45,414 nucleotides of DNA, from the NCBI RefSeq assembly GCF_041261205.1, contig NZ_JBGCCH010000051.1, positions 1 to 45,414 of the forward strand, given 5' to 3'. The position numbers were made by a program, and so were the translations under genes. Positions 17,301 to 24,917 of the stretch are shown here, in pieces. Under the pieces are notes generated by a model. It saw only the letters and a program-made list of their open reading frames with translations, ran no database searches and was not told the DNA's origin. Position 1 is the first letter of the stretch. Each line of letters begins with the position of its first letter. Source of the stretch: Catenulispora sp. MAP5-51 (GTDB lineage: Bacteria; Actinomycetota; Actinomycetes; Streptomycetales; Catenulisporaceae).

Positions 17301-17851
17301 GCGGCGACCTGCGGGACCGCGGCTTCGAACTCGGTGCCCGAGGCGTGGCCGGTGCCGGGCTGCGCACCGGCGGGGGCCGGGGCGGGCCAGGTGCCGGAGA
17401 CGAGGCGGGCGTGCTTGGTGGCCTCGTTGGAGCCGAGGAAGTAGACCGAGTACGTTGCCTGATTCCCCGCGCTGCTTCCATCGGTACCGGTGACGCCGTA
17501 GGGGGCGGTCGCGGTCTCCTGGTCGACATCGACGTCCACCCCGGTGAAGGCGGCGTGGATCTGCTGCTCGATGCCGGCCAGGAAGGCCACGCGCGTGGTC
17601 GGGTCGGCGGGGAAGCGCGATCCGATGTTGTAGAGCGCTGTGACGGTGCGCTCGCTGTCGGGCAGGGTGCTGAGCGCTTTGCGGACGCCGTCACGCTCGG
17701 CGGTGGTGCCGTGCATGCGGATGAGCGTGACCAGGACGAGCGCGGGCAGGAGCACCGCCAGGGCGGCCAGCAGGAGCATGCGCTGGGCGATCGCACGCTT
17801 GCCGACCAGGCCCGGCAGTCCGCCGCCGGGTGCTTTGGGGACACGGCTCAT
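14360..17851 (-). CDS. FtsX-type ABC transporter permease, first of two
   Basis: A 1163-aa membrane protein with an N-terminal helix (about 22-45), a large extracytoplasmic domain (~50-340), a central cluster of helices (~345-610), a second large extracellular domain (~620-1000) and a C-terminal cluster. The cytoplasmic loops LRARGASVRGLL and LRERTTELALLNALGLSRRRTAAML are the coupling-helix motifs of FtsX/MacB-type permeases. I chose ATG 17851; a TTG at 17899 would add 16 residues. No good ribosome site precedes either. The gene lies 61 bp after the kinase stop, so the kinase and the two permeases may be one transcript. As with its partner, no ATPase is nearby. Confidence 0.8.
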   Translation of the reverse strand: MSRVPKAPGGGLPGLVGKRAIAQRMLLLAALAVLLPALVLVTLIRMHGTTAERDGVRKALSTLPDSERTVTALYNIGSRFPADPTTRVAFLAGIEQQIHAAFTGVDVDVDQETATAPYGVTGTDGSSAGNQATYSVYFLGSNEATKHARLVSGTWPAPAPAGAQPGTGHASGTEFEAAVPQVAATANHWKVGDEVDTRARMDGAMQRFKIVGVYDPVDTSGDFWQAEAYKGAGKGQEDLPTFGPAFVDPSVTAGRLLEVRQETVLAAPDFSTIQTGPASTLQNRLAVLDAYLAGAANAVDTDIHTTVVDPLTAQTQGIDGDLRISSRLNLLPVVELALLALTALVLTTRLLSEHRRETDGLLRARGASVRGLLRIGMTEGLLLTAPVAAVAPFLARVLERGLTSSRWSAAHDSAPPISSGLWAVVLVGALITLLLLTLVPVTSSASFVGVKRERSRSQVRTAVQRTGADVVVVLLGAAALWELTRFGDDPSHNGPLSLPQVVAPSVLLLAGSLVLLRVLPLIVGPLEYVAARRRAAVVALAGWRVGRMARTYAAPMALLIMAVAVGTQATVFLASADRSAADQGAHLVGADVRAADIPGGHLGVSGSFAAVPGTAAGFAAARENLSFGSGTVQLPVDVLGLDPARSAGVVDLRSDLAGKTWPELSAGLAARGWDQDGLSGGVPLPGKPTRLAIDVRYQAQSAHPTEPGSLGALDVQAEVVDAYGVGSVVDFGGLPAADGQTHTLSAQVAAEGGTIAYPLRITGLSITYNAPLCATYSSQGTVDPNCSVQAGGQGNGDNITMDVGNLTADGQPVSLPAGVHAHAVGEAQPGSTDSDTSGTVAAPNAYQVGTTSGSGLVHFTEYSGFGADTSPIVTHTLDLSRSVASSADVPALASAQLLNTLGLKVGDSYTTKAFGAEVRLHFVGLVTAMPAPYRIGNPAPGAPAENAALVVPIGFLDRADLMAKAVDEQIEWWAKAAGDTTPAQLADRYRAVHNGALVSAPTVTDRTSQAAVIRDDPIRSAMKLTLVIAAGAALLFILIGFALHSVIALRERTTELALLNALGLSRRRTAAMLLAENLLLVVLGMVGGGALAVLTIRSELPLLILTDSGQVPIPKPVAVVDLPALAGVGAAAAVLLLGLVALVSLTRRSDGVGGTLRLGEDGR

Positions 17852-17912
17852 ACGGTGTAGAACGGGGTCCCCGAGCGGGGGCGTTGCGGTCGTTACCAAT
17901 TGGTGATGTCGG

Positions 17913-19988
17913 TCAGCCGGTGGGGAGGCCTGTCGGGAGATCGGTGGGGAGGTCGCTCAGGAAGTCGGTCGGCAGGTTCGTCGGGAAGTCGGTCGGGAAG
18001 TTCGTCGGGAAGTCCGTGGGGAAGTCGGTCGGGAAGACCGTCGGCAGAACACTGGGCAGGTTCTTGGGCGTCCCGATCTTCCAACGGCCGTCCTCCTTCA
18101 CCCAGGTGACGTCGTTGATGTGGAACTGCACGCTCTGCCCCATGACCGTGATGTCGCCGAAGTCCCCGTGCACCGCCGAGGCCGGCACCACAGCGGTGTC
18201 GCCGGTGACAGTGACCTGCGAAGCATCCACGGCCGCCGCACTAGCGGCCTTGCGCTGATCGGCGAGCGAGGCACCGACGGTGGACACGAAGCCATTGGCA
18301 CTCGCCATGATCTTCAGACATCCCGCCGACCCGGAGTACATCTTGAGCATCGCCGCACTCATCTCCCCGCACATGGCCGCATAGTCGCCGCGCCCGAAGG
18401 CGTGCAACGCCGACTCCTCCGCCTGCGCCACAGAGGTCTTCGCATCACCGCCACTCCCCGCCGTCGCCACCACGACCCCGGTCCCGGCCGCGGCGACCGT
18501 CACGGTCGCGACGGTGGCCACGAGCGCCTTGCCGTGCATGAGCTTGGCACCGTGCCGAGTCCAACGCGCGGCCCGGCGCGTGTGCTGCGCGGCCTGTGCC
18601 GCATGGCCGGAGGCGTCGCCGAGCACCTGCCCGGCGGCGGTGGAGCCGTGCACGGCGGCATGGCCCGCGACGACGTGGCCGACCTGCCCGAAGGTCTGTG
18701 CCGCGGCGGCACCGTGACCGGCTGCGACGCCGCCGAAGGCTTGGGCCGCGGCACCGTGGCCGGCGGCTTGGGCGCCGAGGTGACCGGCGGCTTGGGTGGC
18801 GGCGTGGCCGGCTGCTTGTGTGACGGCTTGGCCTCCGGCCTGGCCGGCTTGGATGGCACCTTGGATGCCTGCTTGGCCTGCGGCACCAGCACCGGCTCCG
18901 GCAGCGCCTGCGCCCGCACCAGCCGCGCCACCGGCAGCCCCGACACCGGCTCCGCCCACGCCTGCCGCACCGGCTCCGACCGCACTGGCCGCGCCGCCCG
19001 CAGCACCGCCAGCACCTACGGCGCCCGCTGTCCCCGCCCCAACCGCACTGGCCGCGCCCGCCGCCCCCGCAACCCCGATCGTCCCCGCCGTAGTCCCCGC
19101 GGCCAGCGCCAGCAACGGCAGCGCCGCGACCAGGCCCGCCGCGACGTAAGCCAGGTCCCTGACACCGCGCTCCAGCCAGTCCGCGCCGTACCCGGCGAAC
19201 GCGGCCGCCTCGACGTCGGCCAGGAAGGTGCGCACGTCCCCGTACCGCTGGTCCGGGTACTTCGCCAGTCCCCGCTCCAGCAGCGCGCGGACCGGTGGCG
19301 GGATCTGGTCCAGCGGCGGCCTCGCCGACTCGTGCAGGGTGCGCAGCTCGGCCAGGGTTTCCGAGCGGAAGGGCCGTACGCCGGTCAGGCACTCGTAGAA
19401 GACCACCGCCGCCGAGTACATGTCCGACGCGGGCGCCGGCGGGTAGCCGTTCCACTGCTCGGGCGCCATGTAGGCCGGCGTTCCCTCGGCGGGCGCGCCC
19501 TGCCACGCCGGCGAGGCGATGCCGAAGTCCGTCAGCTTGCTGCGGCCGCGTGCGTCCACCAGCACGTTGTCCGGCTTGTAGTCGCGGTGCACCACGCCCC
19601 GGTCGTGGGCGGCGGCGAGCCCCAGCAGCGACCCGCGCAGCAGCGACAGGGCCGCCTCCGGCGAGCCGTGGCCGCGGCCCAGCAGCGTCCGCAGTGTCGG
19701 TCCCTCGACCGCCTCCATCACCAGCGCGACGCCCCGGCCGTCGGGGGCGATCACGAGCCCGTACACCTCGACCACGTTCGGGTCCCGCACCAGCGCCATG
19801 AGCTCGGCCTCGCGCCGGAAGCGCTCGGCGAAGACATGGTCCCCCACCAGGCGCGCAGCCAGGTATTTGATCGCCACCAGCCGTCCGCCCGCGTCCTCGC
19901 GCGCGAGGACGACGCGCCCCGTGGCCCCCGAGCCCAGCTCCCGGATCTCCGTGTAACCAGGCGCCGCCCAATCCCCTGATTCGCTCAC
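17913..19988 (-). CDS. Membrane Ser/Thr protein kinase with Ala-Gly linker and repeat tail
   Basis: A 691-aa eukaryotic-type kinase. The domain (1-~270) has a Gly-rich loop GSGATGRV, Lys41, catalytic HRDYKPDN (Asp136, Asn141), DFG (154-156) and APE (175-177), so it should be active. Residues ~280-300 are hydrophobic. About 300-470 is a low-complexity Ala/Gly/Gln/His region. A second hydrophobic helix (~488-510) leads to an extracellular part, probably a small NTF2/DUF4878-like sensor, with four-residue repeats of the PTDF type at the very C terminus. GTG at 19988 sits inside a hairpin, and the ribosome site (GTCAGG) is weak. The product is followed by two permeases, so it may regulate transport or envelope events. 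Confidence 0.85.
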   Translation of the reverse strand: MSESGDWAAPGYTEIRELGSGATGRVVLAREDAGGRLVAIKYLAARLVGDHVFAERFRREAELMALVRDPNVVEVYGLVIAPDGRGVALVMEAVEGPTLRTLLGRGHGSPEAALSLLRGSLLGLAAAHDRGVVHRDYKPDNVLVDARGRSKLTDFGIASPAWQGAPAEGTPAYMAPEQWNGYPPAPASDMYSAAVVFYECLTGVRPFRSETLAELRTLHESARPPLDQIPPPVRALLERGLAKYPDQRYGDVRTFLADVEAAAFAGYGADWLERGVRDLAYVAAGLVAALPLLALAAGTTAGTIGVAGAAGAASAVGAGTAGAVGAGGAAGGAASAVGAGAAGVGGAGVGAAGGAAGAGAGAAGAGAGAAGQAGIQGAIQAGQAGGQAVTQAAGHAATQAAGHLGAQAAGHGAAAQAFGGVAAGHGAAAAQTFGQVGHVVAGHAAVHGSTAAGQVLGDASGHAAQAAQHTRRAARWTRHGAKLMHGKALVATVATVTVAAAGTGVVVATAGSGGDAKTSVAQAEESALHAFGRGDYAAMCGEMSAAMLKMYSGSAGCLKIMASANGFVSTVGASLADQRKAASAAAVDASQVTVTGDTAVVPASAVHGDFGDITVMGQSVQFHINDVTWVKEDGRWKIGTPKNLPSVLPTVFPTDFPTDFPTNFPTDFPTNLPTDFLSDLPTDLPTGLPTG
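17927..18062. repeat. 12-bp degenerate tandem repeats in the kinase tail
   Basis: Variants of the 12-bp unit aagtcggtcggg recur about ten times at the 3' end of the kinase gene, giving the protein a tail of PTDF/PTNF/PTDL units. Because the period is 12 bp, copy-number changes keep frame. Such a Pro/Thr-rich tail may span the cell wall, by analogy with other actinobacterial surface proteins. Confidence 0.8.
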
Positions 19989-20013
19989 CCTGACACGCTG
20001 TCACGACAGGGTG
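19986..20013 (-). promoter_or_regulatory. Nested inverted repeat overlapping the kinase start codon
   Basis: On the minus strand the arms CACCCTG and CAGGGTG enclose a second hairpin TGACA-GCG-TGTCA. The GTG start codon lies in the right arm, as does the GTCAGG that would be the ribosome site. Either a DNA operator covering the start, or an RNA hairpin that hides the start codon. Confidence 0.55.
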
Positions 20014-20066
20014 ACTTCGACCAGTTGTCGCGGGTTGCGGAACGGTCTCAGGGGTCGTTGAAACCC

Positions 20067-20678
20067 CTAACGCTGCCCGGTGTGCAACGCCGTCTGCGCC
20101 CGGGACAACCCCTGCTCGACCAACATCTCCACCGCGTCCGCGCACCGGTCGAGCAAAGCGGGCATCTGCTCCCGCTCCGCGTCGGCGAACTTCCCGAGCA
20201 CGAACCGGCCCATCTTCTGCCCCTTCGCCGGCCGCCCGACGCCGAACCGCAGCCGCGTGTACTCGTGGCTCTTCACGGTGTCCGACACCGACCGCACCCC
20301 GTTGTGGCCGCCCGCGCCCCCGCCGCGCTTGAGCAACACCTTCCCGAAGGGGAAGTCCAGATCGTCCTGCACCACGACCATCCGCATCGCCCCCACCCGC
20401 CGCGCCCGCATCAACGCCGCGACCGGCCCGCCCGACTTGTTGATGTTCCACAGCGGCTTGGCCAGCACGACCGGCTGCCCGGCCAGCTCGATCTCCGCGA
20501 CCCGGCACCGCGGTCCGGCCCAGCGGAACCTGGCGCCGACGCGCTCCGCGAGATGTTCGACCACTGAGAAGCCCGCGTTGTGGCGCGTTCCGGCGAACCA
20601 GAATCCGCCGTTGCCGAGGCCGACGATCAACCAGGTCTGGCAGGTCTGGCCCGATGGGCCCGTCTCATCCGAGGTCAC
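20067..20678 (-). CDS. pth: Peptidyl-tRNA hydrolase
   Basis: A 203-aa Pth-family enzyme, which releases peptides from peptidyl-tRNA dropped by the ribosome. Motifs: VGLGN (Asn23), TRHNAGF with the catalytic His33, the WNINKSGGPV segment holding the substrate-binding Asn, QDDLDFPFGK with the conserved Asp, and GGGAGGHNGVRS. The first motif is GLGNGG instead of the usual GLGNPG, and the protein carries a 15-residue N-terminal extension before WLIVGLGN. It may therefore be a second Pth copy beside a standard one elsewhere in the genome. GTG at 20678 is preceded by AAGG. Single gene, divergent from the methyltransferase fusion. Confidence 0.9.
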   Translation of the reverse strand: MTSDETGPSGQTCQTWLIVGLGNGGFWFAGTRHNAGFSVVEHLAERVGARFRWAGPRCRVAEIELAGQPVVLAKPLWNINKSGGPVAALMRARRVGAMRMVVVQDDLDFPFGKVLLKRGGGAGGHNGVRSVSDTVKSHEYTRLRFGVGRPAKGQKMGRFVLGKFADAEREQMPALLDRCADAVEMLVEQGLSRAQTALHTGQR

Positions 20679-20797
20679 GGCTGAACCTTACTGATCCGGA
20701 CTCCATGGGTGGGTCGGGGCTGCACTGATCCGGCGCCCCACCGATCCGGACGGCTTAACCGGATGCCCGATCCCCCGAACCCTGCGACACTCGCGCC

Positions 20798-22267
20798 ATG
20801 GGTGGTGAGTACTGGCGAGCCGAGCCCGACGGTCCCGCGCGCGAGCGCGTCGTGACCCTGGACGTCCCCGGCCGCGCCGAACCACTACCGCTGGTCAGCG
20901 CGGAAGGCGTGTTCGGCGCCCAGCGCGTGGACCGGGGCACCGGCATCCTGGTCCGGCACGCGCCGGCCCCCGCGGCGTGCACCGGCGTCGTCGATCTGGG
21001 GTGCGGCTACGGCCCGATCGCCGTGGCGATGGGCGTGCGGCAGCCCGACGCCGGGCTGTGGGCCGTGGACGTCAACCGGCGCGCCCTGGCCCTGACCGCG
21101 CGCAACGCCGCCTCGGCCGGCGCGCGCAACGTCGTCGTCGCCGAACCGGAGACGGTGCCGGCGGCCCTGCGCTTCGACCGCATCTACTCGCATCCGCCGG
21201 TCAAGATCGGCCGCTCCTCGATGCAGGAGCTGCTCGACAGCTGGCTGCGCCGCCTGGCCCACGGCGGCGACGCCTACCTCGTCCTGAAACAGTCGATGGG
21301 CGCCGACGCCCTGCGCACCTGGCTCACCGACACCGGTTTCCCGGCCGAGCGCGCGGCGTCGAAGCAGGGATACCGCCTGTTGCACGTGTCGGCGAACCAG
21401 GACAGCGCACAGCAACCCGCCGGTCTGACCCCCGACGACCTCCGCGCCGTCAACCGCGCCACCGGACGTTCCTGGACCGTGCTCGGACGCCTGGCCGGCG
21501 GGCGCACCGACAGCGTCCAGCTCCTCGGTTCCGGCGACGACCGGGCCGTGGCGAAGGTCAAGGACGGCGCGTGGTGGGGCCCGCAACTCGAAGCCCTGGA
21601 ACCGTTGGCCGCCGCGCTGAGCGCGGCCGGCTATCCGACGCCGCCGATCCTCGCCCACGGCCCGCTCGGCGTCGGACATGAAGGCGGCGAGCGCCACTTC
21701 CTGGTCACCGCCTTCGCCCCCGACGCCGAGCAGGCCCCGCCGTCCCCCGACGTCCTCGCCCGAGCAGCCGCCGCCATCGAGTTGCAAGCCGACGTCCGGC
21801 CGCGCCCCGACCGGGACTGGTCGGCGATGATCACCCTGTTCCTGAACGGCGGCATCACCGAGCACGAGTTCCACCCGGACCTGGCCGGCCTCGCCGCGCG
21901 CGCCCTCGCGCTGGTCCCGCATCCGGTCCCGGCACTGCCGAGCACGGAGTTCGTCCACGGCGACCTCAGCATCGCGAATCTGCTCGCCCGCGGCGGCGCG
22001 CTGTCGGCCGTCATCGACCTGGAGGGCTTCGGCCGGGGCACGCGCACCATCGATCTGACGGCCCTGCTGGCCTCGGTGATCGGCGGCGCGCCGAGGACCG
22101 CCGTCGACAGCCTGGCGCGCGCCGCCGTCGCCGCGTCCGACGAGGCGACGTTCCGCGCATGCCTGGCGCATCGCGTCCTGGCGCAGCTGCTGTCCGCCGG
22201 CAGTGATCCGGCACGGATCGTGGCGGCTTCGGAGCGTGCCCGGCTTCTGCTCGCGCTGGCGGACTGA
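20798..22267 (+). CDS. Fusion of RsmC-like methyltransferase and APH-type phosphotransferase
   Basis: A 489-aa two-domain protein in one uninterrupted frame. Residues 1-~205 form a class I SAM methyltransferase of the RsmC/RlmG type: motif I VVDLGCGYGPIA (64-75), motif II AVDVNRRAL, and the usual NPP catalytic motif replaced by HPP (SHPPVKIG, 131-138). Residues ~210-489 form an aminoglycoside-phosphotransferase-like fold with the catalytic loop HGDLSIANLL (Asp389, Asn394) and the metal Asp/Glu in VIDLEGFGRG (407-409). I do not know a described protein of this make-up. The N-to-H change suggests altered or lost base methylation, while the kinase half keeps its key residues. No ribosome site precedes ATG 20798. 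Confidence 0.82.
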   Translation: MGGEYWRAEPDGPARERVVTLDVPGRAEPLPLVSAEGVFGAQRVDRGTGILVRHAPAPAACTGVVDLGCGYGPIAVAMGVRQPDAGLWAVDVNRRALALTARNAASAGARNVVVAEPETVPAALRFDRIYSHPPVKIGRSSMQELLDSWLRRLAHGGDAYLVLKQSMGADALRTWLTDTGFPAERAASKQGYRLLHVSANQDSAQQPAGLTPDDLRAVNRATGRSWTVLGRLAGGRTDSVQLLGSGDDRAVAKVKDGAWWGPQLEALEPLAAALSAAGYPTPPILAHGPLGVGHEGGERHFLVTAFAPDAEQAPPSPDVLARAAAAIELQADVRPRPDRDWSAMITLFLNGGITEHEFHPDLAGLAARALALVPHPVPALPSTEFVHGDLSIANLLARGGALSAVIDLEGFGRGTRTIDLTALLASVIGGAPRTAVDSLARAAVAASDEATFRACLAHRVLAQLLSAGSDPARIVAASERARLLLALAD

Positions 22268-22291
22268 AGCCTTAGCCCAGCGGCTGACGCT

Positions 22292-22745
22292 TCAGCCCAG
22301 CAACCGCTGTTCCTTGGCCACCGCAACGGCTCCAGCGCGCGTATCCACCCCGAGCTTGTCGTAGATGCGCCCGAGGTGGGTCTTCACCGTGGCCTCGCTG
22401 ATGAACAACTGCTTCGCGATGTCGCGGTTCCCGAGCCCCTGCGCCAGCTGCGCGAGGATGCCCTTCTCCCGGTCGGTGAGCGCGGGTCTCGGCGAGCGCA
22501 TCCGCGCCAGCATGCGGCTGGCGACCGGCGGGGACAGCACGGTGCGGCCCGCGGCGGCGGCCCGGATGGCGGCGTAGAGCTCGTCCGGCGGTTCGGCTTT
22601 CAGCAGGTAGCCGGTGGCGCCCGCTTCGACGGCGCGGGTGATGTCGGCGTCGGTGTCGTAGGTGGTGAGAACCAGGATGCGGGGCGTGTCAGGGGTCAGA
22701 TTCGAGGTGCGGATGCGTCGGGTGGCCTCCGCCCCGTCGATGCCG
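22292..22745 (-). pseudogene. Beheaded NarL/LuxR-type response regulator
   Basis: The gene begins in mid-receiver at GIDGAEATRRIR and continues normally through LVLTTYDTDADITRAVEAGATGYLLK to a complete LuxR helix-turn-helix (LTDREKGILAQLAQGLGNRDIAKQLFISEATVKTHL) and stop. The first ~55 receiver residues, including the acidic pocket and the phosphorylated Asp, are missing. Upstream on this strand the sequence is antisense to an HbpS/GlcG-like gene. A start at 22867 would give a 191-aa product with unrelated N-terminal residues, so a DNA-binding fragment could still be made, but no longer under phosphorylation control. Confidence 0.8.
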
Positions 22746-22916
22746 GTGCAGCAGAACCCGACCCTGAAGGACATCCCCGGCACCCTGTTCCTGGCCGGCG
22801 GCGTCCCCGTCGACAGCAGCAACGCCCCGATCGCCGGCATCGGCGTGGCCGGCGCGCCGAGCGGCACGATGGACGAGACTTACGCTCAGGCCGGGGCCGA
22901 CGCCGTGACCAAGTAG
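22746..22916 (+). pseudogene. C-terminal remnant of an HbpS/GlcG-like (DUF336) protein
   Basis: About 56 codons from VQQNPTLKDIPG to the stop match the end of HbpS/GlcG heme-binding-type proteins: GTLFLAGGVPV, then IAGIGVAGAPSGTMDETYAQAGADAV. The first two thirds of such a protein (~100 residues) are absent; the frame to the left is antisense to the response regulator. It shares its breakpoint with that regulator. Confidence 0.75.
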
Positions 22917-22918
22917 GG

Positions 22919-22954
22919 CTGCATCAACCCCTGCATCAACCCCTGTATCAACCC
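22919..22954. repeat. 12-bp tandem repeat, three copies
   Basis: Units ctgcatcaaccc, ctgcatcaaccc and ctgtatcaaccc lie directly behind the HbpS-remnant stop and 25 bp before the amidohydrolase start. No function visible. Confidence 0.85.
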
Positions 22955-22979
22955 CGGACAAGAACCCAGAAGGAGACCC

Positions 22980-24182
22980 ATGGCTTCCCCGACCGTCTTC
23001 ACCGGGATCCGCCCCTTCGGCGGCGAGCCCGTCGACCTGGTGGTCGCCGACGGCGTCATCACCCGGATCGCGCGGTTCCGCACCGCCGTCGCGGACACGC
23101 CGGGCGCGCGGGTCGTCGACGGCATTCGGCGGATCGCGCTGCCGACCATGGTCGACGCGCACATCCACCCGGACAAGACGGCGTGGGGTGAGCCATGGGT
23201 CTCCCGCAAGCGTGCGCTGGGCATCGCCGAACTCGGTCAGGCCGACGCGGAGCTGTTCCGCACCCTGCCGACCCCGGTCGGCGAGCGGGCCCATCGGCTC
23301 ATGGCGCACGCCGCCACGCAGGGCACCCGCGCGATGCGGGCCCACGCCGACGTCGCCCCGGCCTTCGGCCTGGCCGGCCTGGAAGGCGTGGCCGAGGCCC
23401 GGGAGCGGCTGCGCGGGATCGTGGACGTCCAGACCGTCGCCTTCCCGCAGCACGGCGTGCACGTCGCCCCCGGCACCGCCGACCTCATGCGGGAGGCGGC
23501 GCGCGCCGGCCTGGCCGACTTCATCGGCGGCATCGACCCGATCGCCTTCGACCACGACCCGACCGGCCAGCTGGACCTGATGTTCGAGCTGGCGGACCGG
23601 CACGGCGTCGGCGTGGACCTGCACCTGCACGACACCGGCCGCGACGGCCTCGACGTCTTCGACGGGGTCCTCGAGCGCACCCGCGCCCTGTCCCTGGGCG
23701 GCCGGGTCACGGTCAGCCACTCCTTCGCGCTGGTCGGCCTGCCCGAGGCGGAGCTGGACCGGCGGGCCGCGGACCTGGCCGAGGCGGGCATCGGCCTGAC
23801 CACGGTCGCCCCGGCCGGCCGGACGCTGCCGGTGCGGCGGCTGCGCGAGCTCGGGGTCCAGGTCGGGCTGGGGTCGGACGGTGTCCGGGACTCGTGGTCG
23901 CCGTTCGGCAACGCCGACATGCTGCACCGGGCGCATCTGATGGCCCGCTCGCTGCGGGCGCGGGTGGACGAAGACCTCGAACTCGGCTTCCACACGGCCG
24001 CGGCCCATGGCGCCGAGCTGCTGGGACTGCCGGTCAGCGACCTGCGGGTGGGCTCGCCGGCGGATTTCTTCCTGGTGCGCGGCGAGTGCCTGGCGCAGGT
24101 GGTGGTGGACGTGCCGGCGCGGGAGGTGGTGGTGCGGGGCGGGACGGTCGTCGCGCGGGACGGGGAGCTCGTCAGCGGGTGA
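22980..24182 (+). CDS. Cytosine-deaminase-like amidohydrolase
   Basis: A 400-aa metal-dependent hydrolase of the amidohydrolase superfamily, nearest by eye to the CodA/AtzC (N-isopropylammelide hydrolase) branch. Metal ligands are His61 and His63 (VDAHIHPDKT), His215 (VDLHLHDTG), His247 (VSHSFAL) and Asp300 (LGSDGVRDSWSPFGN). Where cytosine deaminase has its catalytic Glu after the third-strand His, this protein has HLHD, so cytosine itself may not be the substrate; some other ring C-N bond is likely. The N- and C-terminal beta-sandwich halves (VVADGVITRI and VVVDVPAREVVVRGG) are present. A clear AAGGAG precedes ATG 22980. The 3' end overlaps the DedA gene on the other strand by 11 bp. Confidence 0.85.
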   Translation: MASPTVFTGIRPFGGEPVDLVVADGVITRIARFRTAVADTPGARVVDGIRRIALPTMVDAHIHPDKTAWGEPWVSRKRALGIAELGQADAELFRTLPTPVGERAHRLMAHAATQGTRAMRAHADVAPAFGLAGLEGVAEARERLRGIVDVQTVAFPQHGVHVAPGTADLMREAARAGLADFIGGIDPIAFDHDPTGQLDLMFELADRHGVGVDLHLHDTGRDGLDVFDGVLERTRALSLGGRVTVSHSFALVGLPEAELDRRAADLAEAGIGLTTVAPAGRTLPVRRLRELGVQVGLGSDGVRDSWSPFGNADMLHRAHLMARSLRARVDEDLELGFHTAAAHGAELLGLPVSDLRVGSPADFFLVRGECLAQVVVDVPAREVVVRGGTVVARDGELVSG

Positions 24183-24912
24183 CGCCGCCCTCGGGCTCGT
24201 CCTTGGCTTCGTCCTTGGCTTCGTCCTTGGCTTCGTCCTTGGCTTCGTCCTTGGCTTCGTCGTCCGCTTCGTCCTCCGCTTTGTCATCGGCTTGGTCATC
24301 GGCTTCTTCTTCCTCGGCCCGCTCGGCCCGGTGGCGCCGGACGCTCCACACGATCAGCCCGATGATCACCACCGTCGCCACCACCCCGGCCAGGATCCCG
24401 CCCACCAGATGCTCGACTCGCGAGTAGGCGGCGCCGGCGAAGTAGCCCAACAGAGTGAATCCGATGCCCCACACCACCCCGCCGAGCGCGTTGAAGAGCA
24501 GGAACCTCCGATACGGAAGATGCGACATCGCGGCCAGCGGCGGCATCAGGGCCCGGAAGAAGGAGACGAACCGGCCGAGGAACACCGCCTCGGCCCCGCG
24601 GCGCCGGATCAGGGCCCGGGCCTTGTCGATCCGGACCTGGTGCCCGCGCAGCGGCCGGGTTCCCAGCAGCCGCTCCCCGAAGTGGCGCCCCACCTCGTAC
24701 CCGACACTGTCCCCGGCGATCGCCGCGAACACCACCACCGCGGCGAGCGCCCAGATGTCCACCGTCCCCCGGCTCGCCAGGACCCCGCCGATCACCGCCG
24801 CCGTCTCCCCGGGCACCACGAAGCCGACGAACAAGGCGTCCTCGACGAACACCAGAAGGCCCACCACGACGTAGATCAGGGCGGGCGGCAGACTGCTGAG
24901 CCAATTGAGCAT
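24172..24912 (-). CDS. DedA-family membrane protein with repetitive acidic/basic tail
   Basis: A 246-aa DedA (VTT-domain) protein, a family of undecaprenyl-phosphate or phospholipid flippases. Hydrophobic segments near 12-45, 52-70, 135-160 and 170-190 flank the family motifs FVVPGETA, GDSVGYEVGRHFG and FLGRFVSFFRALMPPLAAMSHLPYRRFL. The usual protein would end near residue 200. Here a cytosolic tail of ~45 residues continues as repeated EAKD units, encoded by a 12-bp tandem repeat. ATG 24912 lies 5 nt behind the K+ channel stop, so both are co-transcribed. Confidence 0.88.
   Translation of the reverse strand: MLNWLSSLPPALIYVVVGLLVFVEDALFVGFVVPGETAAVIGGVLASRGTVDIWALAAVVVFAAIAGDSVGYEVGRHFGERLLGTRPLRGHQVRIDKARALIRRRGAEAVFLGRFVSFFRALMPPLAAMSHLPYRRFLLFNALGGVVWGIGFTLLGYFAGAAYSRVEHLVGGILAGVVATVVIIGLIVWSVRRHRAERAEEEEADDQADDKAEDEADDEAKDEAKDEAKDEAKDEAKDEPEGGVTR
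24199..24270. repeat. 12-bp tandem repeat in the DedA tail
   Basis: The unit gtccttggcttc occurs five times without change (24199-24258) followed by a degenerate copy. On the minus strand it encodes Glu-Ala-Lys-Asp units. Identity of the copies implies recent expansion by slippage. Confidence 0.92.
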
Positions 24913-24917
24913 CGGGC

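Noticed and set aside
18445-20508. A 687-codon minus-strand frame overlapping both the kinase and pth genes
   Set aside because: Shifted-frame reading through two well-supported genes; Gly/Arg-rich with no motif.
22662-22745. Plus-strand codons before the HbpS-like remnant as its N terminus
   Set aside because: The frame is open but the sequence is antisense to the response-regulator receiver and shows no resemblance to HbpS/GlcG N termini.
22689-24299. A 536-codon minus-strand frame starting with Lys-Pro-Arg-Thr repeats
   Set aside because: The repeats are the opposite reading of the 12-bp DedA-tail repeat and the rest is antisense to the amidohydrolase, which has clear metal motifs.
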